A stretch of 64,000 bases of DNA from Paraconiothyrium sp. Pb-2020 (lineage: Eukaryota; Ascomycota; Dothideomycetes; Pleosporales; Didymosphaeriaceae): the NCBI GenBank assembly GCA_022419385.1, contig JAJUBI010000004.1, positions 372,001 through 436,000 of the forward strand. The letters are read 5' to 3'. Positions 55,519 to 64,000 of this stretch are shown in pieces (positions within the stretch are counted from its first letter, which is position 1; each line of letters starts with the position of its first letter). The notes under the pieces are model-generated. The model saw only the letters and a list, made by a program, of their open reading frames with translations. It searched no databases and was not told the origin of the DNA. The position numbers were made by a program, and so were the translations under genes.

Positions 55519-58287
55519 GACGTCGGTCGTTGTAGGACGGAGAGCCGAGTAAAAGCATGTGAGTCAAGGGACGTAGGACAGTAAGTAAGAAGGTCGCAAA
55601 GGCCAATGGTGCTAAATTTTGCGAGTAGGAACACGAACATCAAAAGGAGTGAGTTGATGTACGCAGCGTCATGAGCCAAGACCGATTGCAACGAAGCGAT
55701 CAGGAAAGTTTCTGCCTGCGACCAGTCGCGATGATATATGGGGAAGGAGCGATATATCGGAACAAGGAGCTCTTTTGCATACTTTGGAGGCTTGAGAGGT
55801 CAAGAAAGGAAGGCCTGTGCATGGATGAGGAGGCCGGGTTGTTTCCCACGCGAATGTATGGATCCGTTCACTGGGACCCGCATCAGCGCCACACTGCGGG
55901 TGAAATGGCAACACCACAGGGCGGACTGTCTTGAGCCTCGGAGGGAGACAATAACAGACGGTCTCAATATGCGTACAGTGCGGCCGCGTGCATAGACGGC
56001 GGCCTCAGACTTACAGAGCCAGTGCGGCTGTAGCCTACCACGATCGATTAGCGCAAGCCGAGGCGATGCTACTACAGCAACAACAGCAGTATCCATGATG
56101 TTCCCATCCCTTCACCTACAATAGGCAAATGACTCGTATGCCGAGGCCTCGCAGCGCAACTTGAGACGAGATAGCTCCAACTTGGATACAAGAGGCGCAC
56201 GAAGCGAGGAACAAGCGTCTCGTCAGGTTCCGAAATAACGCGGCCGAAGCTGTGACCCAGGGCAGACTGTCTACCAATCATTGAGGTGCGGCAGGCAGGG
56301 CAATTTGCTGGCTACGCCTCTCAGCCCAATACCGTGGACATCGACTTGTGCTAGGAAGCAAGGTACCGGCGAGATGGTGCCCTCTGATCGCTCCATGTGA
56401 TATCGAAGTGTGGCATTGAAGTACAAGCGACTCTAACGCGGCGTAATGCAGGCCGCACCTAGGTCTGCCGTTCTCTCGTTGCCCCGATTGTCCATCTGTG
56501 GCGCAGGCGACCAGAAGATCATATCTGCTTGAGATCATCTGGGCATCCTGGAGGCAACGGCATATCAGTGTGGCTTGAAATCCCAGGAGCCTGTGTTATG
56601 GGTTGATACGGCCGTCGAGTGCATGGATGCTGACCTGTAGAAGAGAAGCGGGCCACTGACACCATCATTGACGGGACGGGTGGCATAGGCCTAGCTTCAT
56701 CCACATGGAGCGAAGAAGTGACTGATTATGAGTGAAAAACGGCCCGTAGCGCCGGGCTACCGGCATGAGTTGCATCGAGGCAGATATTCCACTGGGATAT
56801 TGCGAAGATCAGGCGAGGCCGACGGAAGGCCCGTATGGATGCAGGGCTAATGACCGCAGGGCTAAGACGTTTGCCTGGTGCACCGCATTCAGCGCTGACT
56901 CCTTTTGGATCTAGACAGCCGAGCACGTAGTGACCAGCAGCTGCATTTCGTTTACTAACACCTCTCGAAAGAAAGGCTTAATGAACAGAATTACAGCAGA
57001 CGGGCTAGTTGAACAGGAGTCGAAACGCCGCAGTGGAGCGTAGTTGCGCGTGGCAGCCACATGATTATCACGCCCTCCCTTCACCGGAATGCTAGAAGTC
57101 TTGGAACCATAAAACCATGAAATGTTGGCTGAGATGATCTTTGCAGATGACGAACGAGATTCGTCTGTATGCTGAGCCGCGAAGACAGACGTTTGGTAAG
57201 TACGATATGTTGAGCTCCGGGGCACAGTGAGCCAAAAGATTGCGGTGTGTTTACTCTAGAGCTGCCAGGGGTCATTCGATGTCTAGACGGTACATGTCAG
57301 AGCAAGCCGATTGGGTCCACTATAAGGCTGCCTTGGCCAACATGCCGCAGGTGCAGTAGTCGAGATGAGCCTGGACGAACCCGACGAACAACCCCCGGAG
57401 CTGTGGCGCACCAACTTGACTGCGCCACACTTGCGTTGCCCACATCCGGATGCTCTCGTTGATCTCGCGCAGACGTTCTGGAACTGCTGCAAAGCGGATA
57501 AGGGGTGGTCCCTAGGATACCTTAGGCTCTGCAAATCAAGGAAGACTGACACCATCCTGACGACCTGCTCTTCGCTGACGCCGAAAGCACACGGAATACT
57601 CTAGTGCAAGCGTATCGCGCCGGTCAGGTCGACAAAGACCGATCGCGCATGCCCAATCTGGTAGTCATCGACAGGGTTTGAAGATGCGCTCGCGTCCCCC
57701 CCCGGCTTGAGGACGTCGGTGGCAAATGACATTAGATCGTCACAGCCTTGTGAGGTGCTTTAGATCGGAGGACAGCGACTTCGCACTCCCGCACCCAAGC
57801 GTGCGTTGTGTGGCGATTAACTGTGCCACAGTTCTTCACCAATCGCCGAGAGATGGAAGGTCTGCGCGAAAGAATCTGTGTGATCAAATGCAGCCAATTA
57901 GTCACTCGCGCGATGTGTTAGCCCTGAGGGGACACAGGCACGTGGACAGGTTCCGGTGAGAAAGAACAGTTGGGCCTGCAAGTCACAAATCGTCGGTGTT
58001 TCCTGTTGGCTGGATGCACCTGCAATATACACGCGTGAAAACGACCACGATCACTGCAGTAGCAGCAACACTCGCACAACAGCCGACAGTTGAAACCTCC
58101 GATGCACTGCATTTGGCTTCGTTTGTGCGAGTGCCGCGGGTCAGCGTGCGCCTACGTCTTACGAGACAACGGAAGAATTGAGGGGCATGCAAGGTACTTT
58201 GTGCGAAAGGCTTGATCGCAACTTTTCTCTATTTCGGACACGCCGATACCCAATACACTGCTACTAAACCACCTCAAAACAGATGCA
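55519..58287. other. Gene-poor region of 2.8 kb
   Basis: No recognised gene. Short frames occur throughout on both strands. The most gene-like is on the plus strand at 57365-57681, where an ATG frame (MSLDEPDEQPPELWRTNL onwards) stops near 57603 and a second plus-strand frame (DDLLFADAESTRNTLVQAYR onwards) overlaps it and runs to TGA at 57681. They would need a frame change with no visible intron, so this is at most a broken or mis-modelled gene. Confidence 0.35.
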
Positions 58288-59526
58288 TCAGTGAGCGCCG
58301 TTCACACCGAGTTGCGCTCTCCTCTTCGCGACAGCAGATGCGAGCTCTTCGAGAACGCCCTCGGTATCTTCCCAACTTATGCAAGCGTCCGTAATGCTCA
58401 CACCGTACTTCAAACCCTCCCTGCCCTCTTTGGGCACGCTCTGGTTGCCTGGAGTGAACGTTAGTGAACGGCTTAGGTGCTCTGACCTAAAGCAACTTAC
58501 CCTCGTTGATATTGCTCTCAATCATAACACTCGCAATGGCGGTCTCTCCGGCTGCGATTTGCTCAGCGATGTTGTGAGCGACGTTGATCTGGTTCTTGTG
58601 CTTTTTCTCCGAGTTGCCGTGGCTACAATCGATCATCAACCGCGGGTTAAGGTTTTTAGACTCCAGCTTCTCGCGCGCCTCTTTGATGCTTGCGGAGTCG
58701 TAGTTAGTCCCCTTCTTACCACCACGCATGATGACGAAGGCATCATCGTTGCCTGTCGTACCGACGATGGCAACAACACCGGGTTTGGTGACTGAAAGGA
58801 AGTGGTGGGGATGCTTGACGGAGCCCAGCGCATCAACTGCGACATCCAAAGTGCCGTCTGTGCCGTTTTTGAAGCCTATAGGGAAAGATAGTCCGGAGGC
58901 CAACTCACGGTGGAGTTGCGACTCGGTGGTTCTGGCGCCAATGGCTCCCACGCTGAGCATGTCGGCCAAGAATTGGGGGGAGATGGTGTCCAACATCTCA
59001 CTAGCAATTGGCATGCCCTTGTCCGTGAGGTCTACGAACAATTGCCTCGAGACGCGCAAACCTTTGTTGATTTTGAACGAATTGTCGATGTCCGGGTCAT
59101 TGATGAGACCCTTCCAGCCCACAGTTGTTCGGGGCTTTTCCAAGTATGCGCGCATAACGATGAGCAAGTCGTCCTTGTACTTCTCCTTCAACTTGAGCAG
59201 GCGGTCGCAGTATTCCAAAGCAGCCTTGGGGTCGTGGATCGAGCAAGGGCCGACAACGACCATCAATCGCCGTTGCGCATCGCGGCCGTGTACGATGTCT
59301 GCGGCTTCATTGCGAGCCTGGACGGTGGTCTCCTTGGACTTTGGAGTTTGCGCAATCTCGTGTTGAAGCAGATCGGGAGGAGTGAGAGGATTGTAGCCTC
59401 GGATGCGCCAATCCTCTGAGTTTTTGGAGTCCCCGACCGACTTGTTCTCAATGTAGAACTGAATATGATCAGACCCGCTTTGAGCGGCGATGACGCAGTG
59501 GAGCAGTTCGCACTCACAGTAGACAT
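58288..59526 (-). CDS. ARO3: DAHP synthase (Aro3-like, class I), 375 aa
   Basis: 3-Deoxy-D-arabino-heptulosonate-7-phosphate synthase is the first step of the shikimate pathway, condensing PEP and erythrose-4-phosphate. Exons are 59526-59518 (9 nt: Met-Ser-Thr), 59458-58501 and 58448-58288, with introns of 59 and 52 nt. Motifs are SEDWRIRGYNPLTPPDLLQ (closer to the Phe-sensitive Aro3 type than to Aro4), then VVGPCSIHDPKAALEY, IVMRAYLEKPRTTVGWKGL and INDPDIDNSFKINKGLR. It also has GAIGARTTESQLHRELASGL, FKNGTDGTLDVAVDA and IESNINEGNQSVPKEG. Inhibitor type is inferred from overall similarity only. Two Gcn4/CpcA-like half sites lie upstream. Confidence 0.96.
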
Positions 59527-60375
59527 GGTTGCGGTCTTTTGCACGCTCAAAATCAGGACGGAAAAGGAACAGAAACAGAACCAAAGCGTCTCCGGGGTAT
59601 CCTGTGGGCGCAGAGGCGAATTGTGAGGAATTGAGCCAGCGTCTTTATGAGTCGGACACACAAAAAGCCAGCCGCGTTATCGATAAAGTGCGACGGCGGA
59701 GTCACCACGACGCTGATTGGCTGTAGCCGGACCGGTTTCGGATCTCGCCAACACCATCCGTGGAAGCACATGTGTTGAACGGTCTCGTGCCATTGTCTTT
59801 CGATACCACGACAAGTGTGAGTGAGGAGTTCAGGAGACGACACGGCACCGGAGTACAGGCGTAGCTAGCAGTTCGAGCTGCAGTGGGTACATGCCCATGT
59901 TCGCGCTCGTCTGGAATATCCTTTATCCAAGGAGCCAATCGCAGAACCATTGCAGACGCATTACTCAGCCTGCGCGCTATCCCCGATGGGGGATTAGTGT
60001 AGATACCCTTACTCGTACACACTGCACTACTCCGGGCACGGCACCGTTCCTGAGAGGGCTGGAAGAAATGTTTTGTTTCCCATGTAACGCTCATGTGCGG
60101 TCGCAGCCATGTTGCTTCCACCTTCACACCAGTCGCAATGCGTGATGGATGAGCCCTAGATGTTGCATGGCGGTCATGAGCTATACTACCAACCCACATC
60201 ATACGTCACTTCGATGGCATTTCCGACGAAACCGATGTGCTTCCGAACCCCACCAGAGCTTCCAATTTGCCCTCTCATCGTCAACTCCAGCTTTCACTAT
60301 CTTCGAAGCGACAGTCGTGAGTCCAAGTCCTGTAGACTCTAATAGCCCGAGTCTCGCGCTTCGTCAGGTCCCACC
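59527..60375. promoter_or_regulatory. Divergent promoter region of ARO3 and the TIM-barrel enzyme
   Basis: An 849-bp spacer between two divergent start codons. Chance frames occur on both strands. Two amino-acid-control-like half sites near the ARO3 start are listed separately; nothing else was identified. Confidence 0.45.
59648..59704 (-). promoter_or_regulatory. Two Gcn4/CpcA-like half sites upstream of ARO3
   Basis: TGAGTC at 59648-59653 and GAGTCA at 59699-59704 each match six of seven bases of the TGA(C/G)TCA site of general amino-acid control. They lie about 120-180 bp before the ARO3 ATG. Control of DAHP synthase genes by this system is established in yeast and Aspergillus; use here is inferred. 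Confidence 0.4.
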
Positions 60376-61530
60376 ATGTCTCTTGACTACGCCTCCCTCA
60401 CTACAATCCCCCTAAGCTACGCCTCGTGCTCTCTAGGCTCCCCTTCTTCACCACCTCCCCTCCTCGACCGCCTCGACGCCATCTCCCTCGCAAACTTCTC
60501 CGCCATCGAACTTTCCTTCCCCGATATCCTCTCCTACGGCCAGATAGTTCTCGGTCATTCACCCGACCCAAAGCACTACGATGAGCTCGTCAAGGTTGCC
60601 GAGGCCATCAAGAAAGAATGTGACAAGCGCAAACTCGGCATCATGATGCTGCAGCCCTTCGCAAATTTTGAGGGTTGGAAAGAAGGTAGCGACGGCCGGA
60701 AGGATGCGTGGGAGCGAGCACGCGGTTGGGTGCGCATAATGCAGGCTGTCGGGACAGATATGCTACAAGTCGGTAGCACCGATACACCGCTTGAGAATCT
60801 TGATTTAGCCAAGGTCGTGCCTGATCTACGAGAGCTCTGCGACATGCTCAAGCCTCACGGGTGTAAGGTTGCGTACGAAAACTGGTGCTGGAGCTCCCAT
60901 GCGCCGGACTGGAAGGACGTGTGGCGAATCGTCAATGAAGTAGATCGCGACAATATCGGTCTTTGCCTCGATACGTTCCAGACTGCTGGTGGGGAGTGGG
61001 CGGATCCAACCACAGAATCAGGCCTTCTCGAAGATATCTCTAAGATCGAGCTCATCCACAGATTTTCAGCCAGCCTGGAGGGACTTTCCAAGACCATTCC
61101 CAAAGACAAGATCTATCTCCTACAGATTAGCGATGCGTATCAAACGCCAGAGCCATTGAGCAAAGAAGCGGATGAGCAGGGCCTGAGGCAAGTTTCCCGG
61201 TTACAGTGGGGATCCACTCTTTTTACCCCATCCCAACTTCTATGAGATATACACTGACATTGTACCTTCGGGTTTCGCAGACCTCGCGGCAGATGGAGTC
61301 ATGATTTCAGGCCGCTGCCGTACAACGGAGGACACTTACCCGTCGTCGATGTTGTGACTGCGGTCTTGCGCACCGGTTTCCGAGGGTGGTTCAGCTACGA
61401 GGTTTTCGATGGAGGCCCAGATGGAAAGGGCAAGGAGCAGGATCTTGTTGCTTATGCACAGGCTGCTTACAATGTTCAACAACGGCTGATTGCCGAAGCT
61501 GCAGGTAAGAAATTCAAACCGCAACAGTAG
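60376..61530 (+). CDS. Sugar-phosphate isomerase/epimerase-like TIM-barrel protein (3-dehydroshikimate dehydratase-like), 353 aa
   Basis: A xylose isomerase-like TIM barrel (AP endonuclease family 2). Fungal relatives are often labelled 3-dehydroshikimate dehydratase, a quinate/protocatechuate step, but the reaction is not proven by sequence. Exons are 60376-61187 and 61281-61530. Visible parts are IPLSYASCSLGSP, ANFSAIELSFPDILSYGQ, KRKLGIMMLQPFANFEGW and VGTDMLQVGSTD. They continue with VAYENWCWSSHAPDW, NIGLCLDTFQTAGGEWADP, IYLLQISDAY and, after the junction, LRPRGRWSHDFRPLPYNGGH and FRGWFSYEVFDGG. Metal-ligand type Glu/Asp/His residues of such barrels are present. The frame across the junction only works with a GC donor (AG|GCAAGT) for the 93-nt intron. 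It is divergent from ARO3, whose product feeds the same pathway. Confidence 0.86.
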
Positions 61531-62590
61531 CGGCACGATATCGATCTGCACAATCATGAACACACGCGGAATCCTCGCAGCCGCCCGGTAACGCCTGGTC
61601 GAAGACTTTTCACATGGCCGGGTTGGGGGTGAGGATTACATATTGTTATTTCAAAAAATCATACAAACGCGTTAGCGGGTAATACAATATGGGAGGACCT
61701 TAGGTGATGGATCTTATTTGGAAGATGCTGCTTTATCCACCAGAATTTGTAGGCCAGATCGACTTCCGATTCCTTATGTAGCTAGATACTCTGTCTCGTG
61801 TTCACCTGGCCAGCTCACCCAATCCACATCATGGGCCTGTTGAATGACATTCTATAACACCGAATCTCCTCACGCGCCAAAAGTTCGCCTATCTCAGCTG
61901 TATAAGCCCTTCGGAATGGCAAGTACACACGAGCTCTGTTAACCTGCACCCAATGACCCGCGTCAGGCACCACATAAGTCTCGATATCTGGGACCAGCAC
62001 AGATTTACGACCTTCATCAGCCGTCTGTTGGGCACAGCGGCTTTCTTGATGCACGCTTCATGGATTGTAGTTCCACAGATGACGCATCGGGGCGGACTGA
62101 GATAATCCATGGATCCTGGTCAGTCACATGAGCCTCATCCTTTGTCTGCTTGTTGAACTTGACCATTCAGAGGATATCTCGAGATTACTGCTGACATTGG
62201 TCTTCCCCAATCTTCATTTGCGGTGATATGAGTATAACTGTTTGATCTATAATGTAGCATTCTATAACGCAGTCATAACAGTGCCCTTGTGACTATGTGG
62301 CATTTTAAGGTTGGCATGAAGAGAGGTAGTTTGGATACCGATACAAGAAAACAACGACGGAAATTCAATGTGCCTGTCCGTCCATCTCCACACACTACCT
62401 ACAGCCCGCCCAGATACCGCCATCGCAGAAGCCCATGGCTGGATCAGGCGCGAGTAAAGCAGGACTCGTCGATTTAGGAGCAACGGCGTCTCCACTCAGA
62501 ACAACGACAAGCGTCTGCTTCCATGACAGCCCTTTCCCAACGCTAGACACACGTAGACAAAGTCAGCAAAACAACAGTATCAGGCCATGT
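61531..62590. other. Intergenic region with a possible hydrolase relic
   Basis: A 1.06-kb stretch between the TIM-barrel gene and the Ser/Thr-rich gene. Apart from the alpha/beta-hydrolase-like fragment listed separately, only short frames without recognisable content are present. Confidence 0.4.
61815..62054 (-). pseudogene. Possible relic of an alpha/beta-hydrolase C-terminus
   Basis: The minus-strand translation contains VPDIETYVVPDAGHWVQVN. This resembles the region around the catalytic His of epoxide-hydrolase-like alpha/beta hydrolases (the DAGHWVQ pattern near the C-terminus). The preceding frame has no nucleophile elbow or other hydrolase motifs, and no intact gene surrounds it. I read it as a leftover fragment; a chance match cannot be excluded. 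Confidence 0.35.
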
Positions 62591-63940
62591 TCATGGACAA
62601 GCTTCTCCTTTGCCACCAGGGTAAGGGTAAGGGCACAGGGTGGCAGACCCAGCTCTCTTAGCGCTCTGCGTTGACGTTGGTGTAGCCTTCTTCACCGTCG
62701 TAACTGTCGTGATCGGGTTACCACAACGAATGCTTGGGTACGGGTACGGACAGCGCGGATCTTGCGACACCACAATAGTCTTGACGTCATCGTCTGTGGA
62801 AGGCTTCGACGAAAGATTAGGCTTCAGTACTGAAGTAGGCTTGGGCGCGTTAGTGTTTGGCTCAAGCATGCGAGAACTAGGCTTGGAAGATGTTTTGGGT
62901 GTAGTAGCGGGCTTAAAATTGGTGCTCACCAGAGACTGCGCAACTGGAATGTTGATGTTGACTGTAGTTGCGTCCCGCTTATATATTCTCGCAACATACC
63001 CGCCAGTGGTGGCGGCGGAGAGTTTCTCGCTAGGGGCGACGAGAATACTAGGCGCAGTGGTAGTCGTCATGGTCGTCATGGTCGGCGTCGCGGTTCGCTG
63101 AACCTGTGTCGAATTTGAGAGCGCTCTGGAGCTGGGTGCGACGGTTGAATAGGACTTAGGCGTCACTGGGCTATTGTTCGTTACCATTGAGGAGACCGGA
63201 GTAGTAATCAGAACAGCGTTAGGAGTGATGCTAGACGAGCTGGGTACGACTGGACCATAGCCTGTGAAGAGCATTGTTAAAGATGCTGAAGGCGCCGTTG
63301 CAGTAGGGTAGTCGCCTGTGCTGTTGTTCCCTGCGTAAGAGAATGGAGGGGCACCCCTGTAGAAAGAAGGAGTCGGCTGTACAGGTATAGTGGCAGGGTA
63401 GCTGGGCCCCGACAGAATGGAAGGTATAACAGCTGGCCAGGAAGGAGCGACTGGGGCAGCGACAGAAGCAGAGGTCTGTAAACCTACCAGGTACCCACTC
63501 GACTCAGGAATAGGATCCAAGCTGGAACTCACACTCAGGACTATGTTAGACTCAAGAATAGCGAAGCGAGAGCCAGAGGCCACAGGATATTCAGAAGACC
63601 CAGGATCAGGATTGGGCACAATCACCGACTGTGACATGGTAGAGGAAGAAGCAGGCAAAGTCACAGTTTGAACACTAGTCGTGTGAATAGTCGTTAGCCC
63701 TTCCGTAGGCTTTGTGGGAGTCGGAGCCGTGACATAGACGGTTTCAGTAGTAGATGTATCACACCCGGTGCTGCCACTGAAGAATGACCGAGCGGTCGGC
63801 GAGGTATCACGTTGAATAGTGATAAAGCTCGACTGGCCGACAGGATGATCGCTGAATTGGGGAGCGAGGGTCGACCCGGACGAAGAGGGAGTGTTACCGA
63901 GACAAATGGCGACAGAAGAGTCTGACGTTGAGGAAGACAT
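62591..63940 (-). CDS. Ser/Thr/Pro-rich, probably secreted or cell-wall protein (5' end likely outside the window)
   Basis: An open frame of 449 codons runs to a TGA at 62591. The product is dominated by Ser, Thr, Pro and Val, like heavily O-glycosylated fungal surface proteins. Distinct marks are TVYVTAPTPTKPTEGLTTIH and, near the end, two copies of a Cys-containing motif: DPRCPYPYPSIRCGNP and TLCPYPYPGGKGEACP. No signal peptide follows the first Met (MSSSTSDSSVAICLG). The bases just before it (ACCTTCTCTAG) look like a 3' splice site, and the frame stays open up to a stop at 63995-63997. The true N-terminus with its signal sequence is therefore probably in an exon beyond 64000. No family name can be given; no C-terminal anchor signal is seen. 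Confidence 0.65.
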   Translation of the reverse strand: MSSSTSDSSVAICLGNTPSSSGSTLAPQFSDHPVGQSSFITIQRDTSPTARSFFSGSTGCDTSTTETVYVTAPTPTKPTEGLTTIHTTSVQTVTLPASSSTMSQSVIVPNPDPGSSEYPVASGSRFAILESNIVLSVSSSLDPIPESSGYLVGLQTSASVAAPVAPSWPAVIPSILSGPSYPATIPVQPTPSFYRGAPPFSYAGNNSTGDYPTATAPSASLTMLFTGYGPVVPSSSSITPNAVLITTPVSSMVTNNSPVTPKSYSTVAPSSRALSNSTQVQRTATPTMTTMTTTTAPSILVAPSEKLSAATTGGYVARIYKRDATTVNINIPVAQSLVSTNFKPATTPKTSSKPSSRMLEPNTNAPKPTSVLKPNLSSKPSTDDDVKTIVVSQDPRCPYPYPSIRCGNPITTVTTVKKATPTSTQSAKRAGSATLCPYPYPGGKGEACP

Positions 63941-64000
63941 GCTAGAGAAGGTAAATTTGGAGGGGCGATGGTTGAGGAGGCAAGCACAGAAGAATCAGCC

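Noticed and set aside
1..64000. CRISPR arrays, intact transposons, biosynthetic gene cluster core enzymes
   Set aside because: No regularly spaced direct repeats, transposase or reverse transcriptase motifs, or PKS/NRPS/terpene synthase motifs were seen; the genes are mostly housekeeping and eukaryotic.

Overview
The window is nuclear DNA of a filamentous ascomycete (Pezizomycotina). Genes are dense and on both strands. They are split by short spliceosomal introns, mostly 43-63 nt, with GTRNGT-type donors and CTRAC/CTGAC branch sites a few bases before AG. Family resemblance (Pan1, Atg1, PDR and DHA1 transporters, Hsp30-type Hsp20) suggests a Dothideomycete-like mould, but the species cannot be named from sequence alone.

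Layout. 0-2.1 kb: no gene recognised. 2.1-9.7 kb: a mitochondrial-type single-pass protein, RAMP4/Ysy6, AP-3 delta adaptin (with an apparent frameshift), EMC2 and a small two-helix membrane protein. 10.1-10.8 kb: a decayed short-chain dehydrogenase. 11.5-19.3 kb: RPB11, the endocytic scaffold Pan1, a small coiled-coil protein and MRI1 of methionine salvage. 19.8-28.4 kb: an aldo-keto reductase, a 1547-residue PDR-type ABC transporter and a convergent DHA1-type MFS transporter. 30.1 kb: an intron-containing tRNA-Gln(CTG). 30.9-36.2 kb: RRS1 and mitoribosomal mS29 (divergent), a nitronate monooxygenase and a heat-shock Hsp20 with TATA box and heat-shock elements. 36.2-38.4 kb: gene-free and partly TA-rich, possibly a decayed repeat. 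38.4-39.5 kb: an unrecognised gene with a tandem exon duplication. 41-43.3 kb: HIS1 and RPS28 (divergent). 44.8-50.9 kb: a second DHA1 MFS transporter and the autophagy kinase ATG1. 53.2-53.5 kb: a tiny three-exon SDHAF1/Sdh6 gene. 54.5-55.5 kb: a disordered protein. 58.3-61.5 kb: an Aro3-type DAHP synthase and a TIM-barrel sugar-phosphate isomerase-like enzyme whose intron needs a GC-AG donor. 61.8 kb: a possible alpha/beta-hydrolase relic. 62.6-64 kb: a Ser/Thr-rich protein that probably continues beyond the right edge.

Most genes are unrelated housekeeping functions. The plausible functional groupings are loose. The AKR, PDR pump and MFS pump lie side by side (possible detoxification and efflux neighbourhood). 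Two amino-acid biosynthesis genes (HIS1, ARO3) have Gcn4/CpcA-like half sites upstream. I found no CRISPR array, no intact transposon, no recognisable secondary-metabolite core enzyme and no clearly new multi-gene system. The most interesting signals are gene-structure oddities: the AP-3 delta frameshift, start codons split from or adjacent to introns, the tandem exon duplication and the GC-AG intron. Exon boundaries were derived by hand from splice signals, reading frame and family similarity. No transcript or database search was available.
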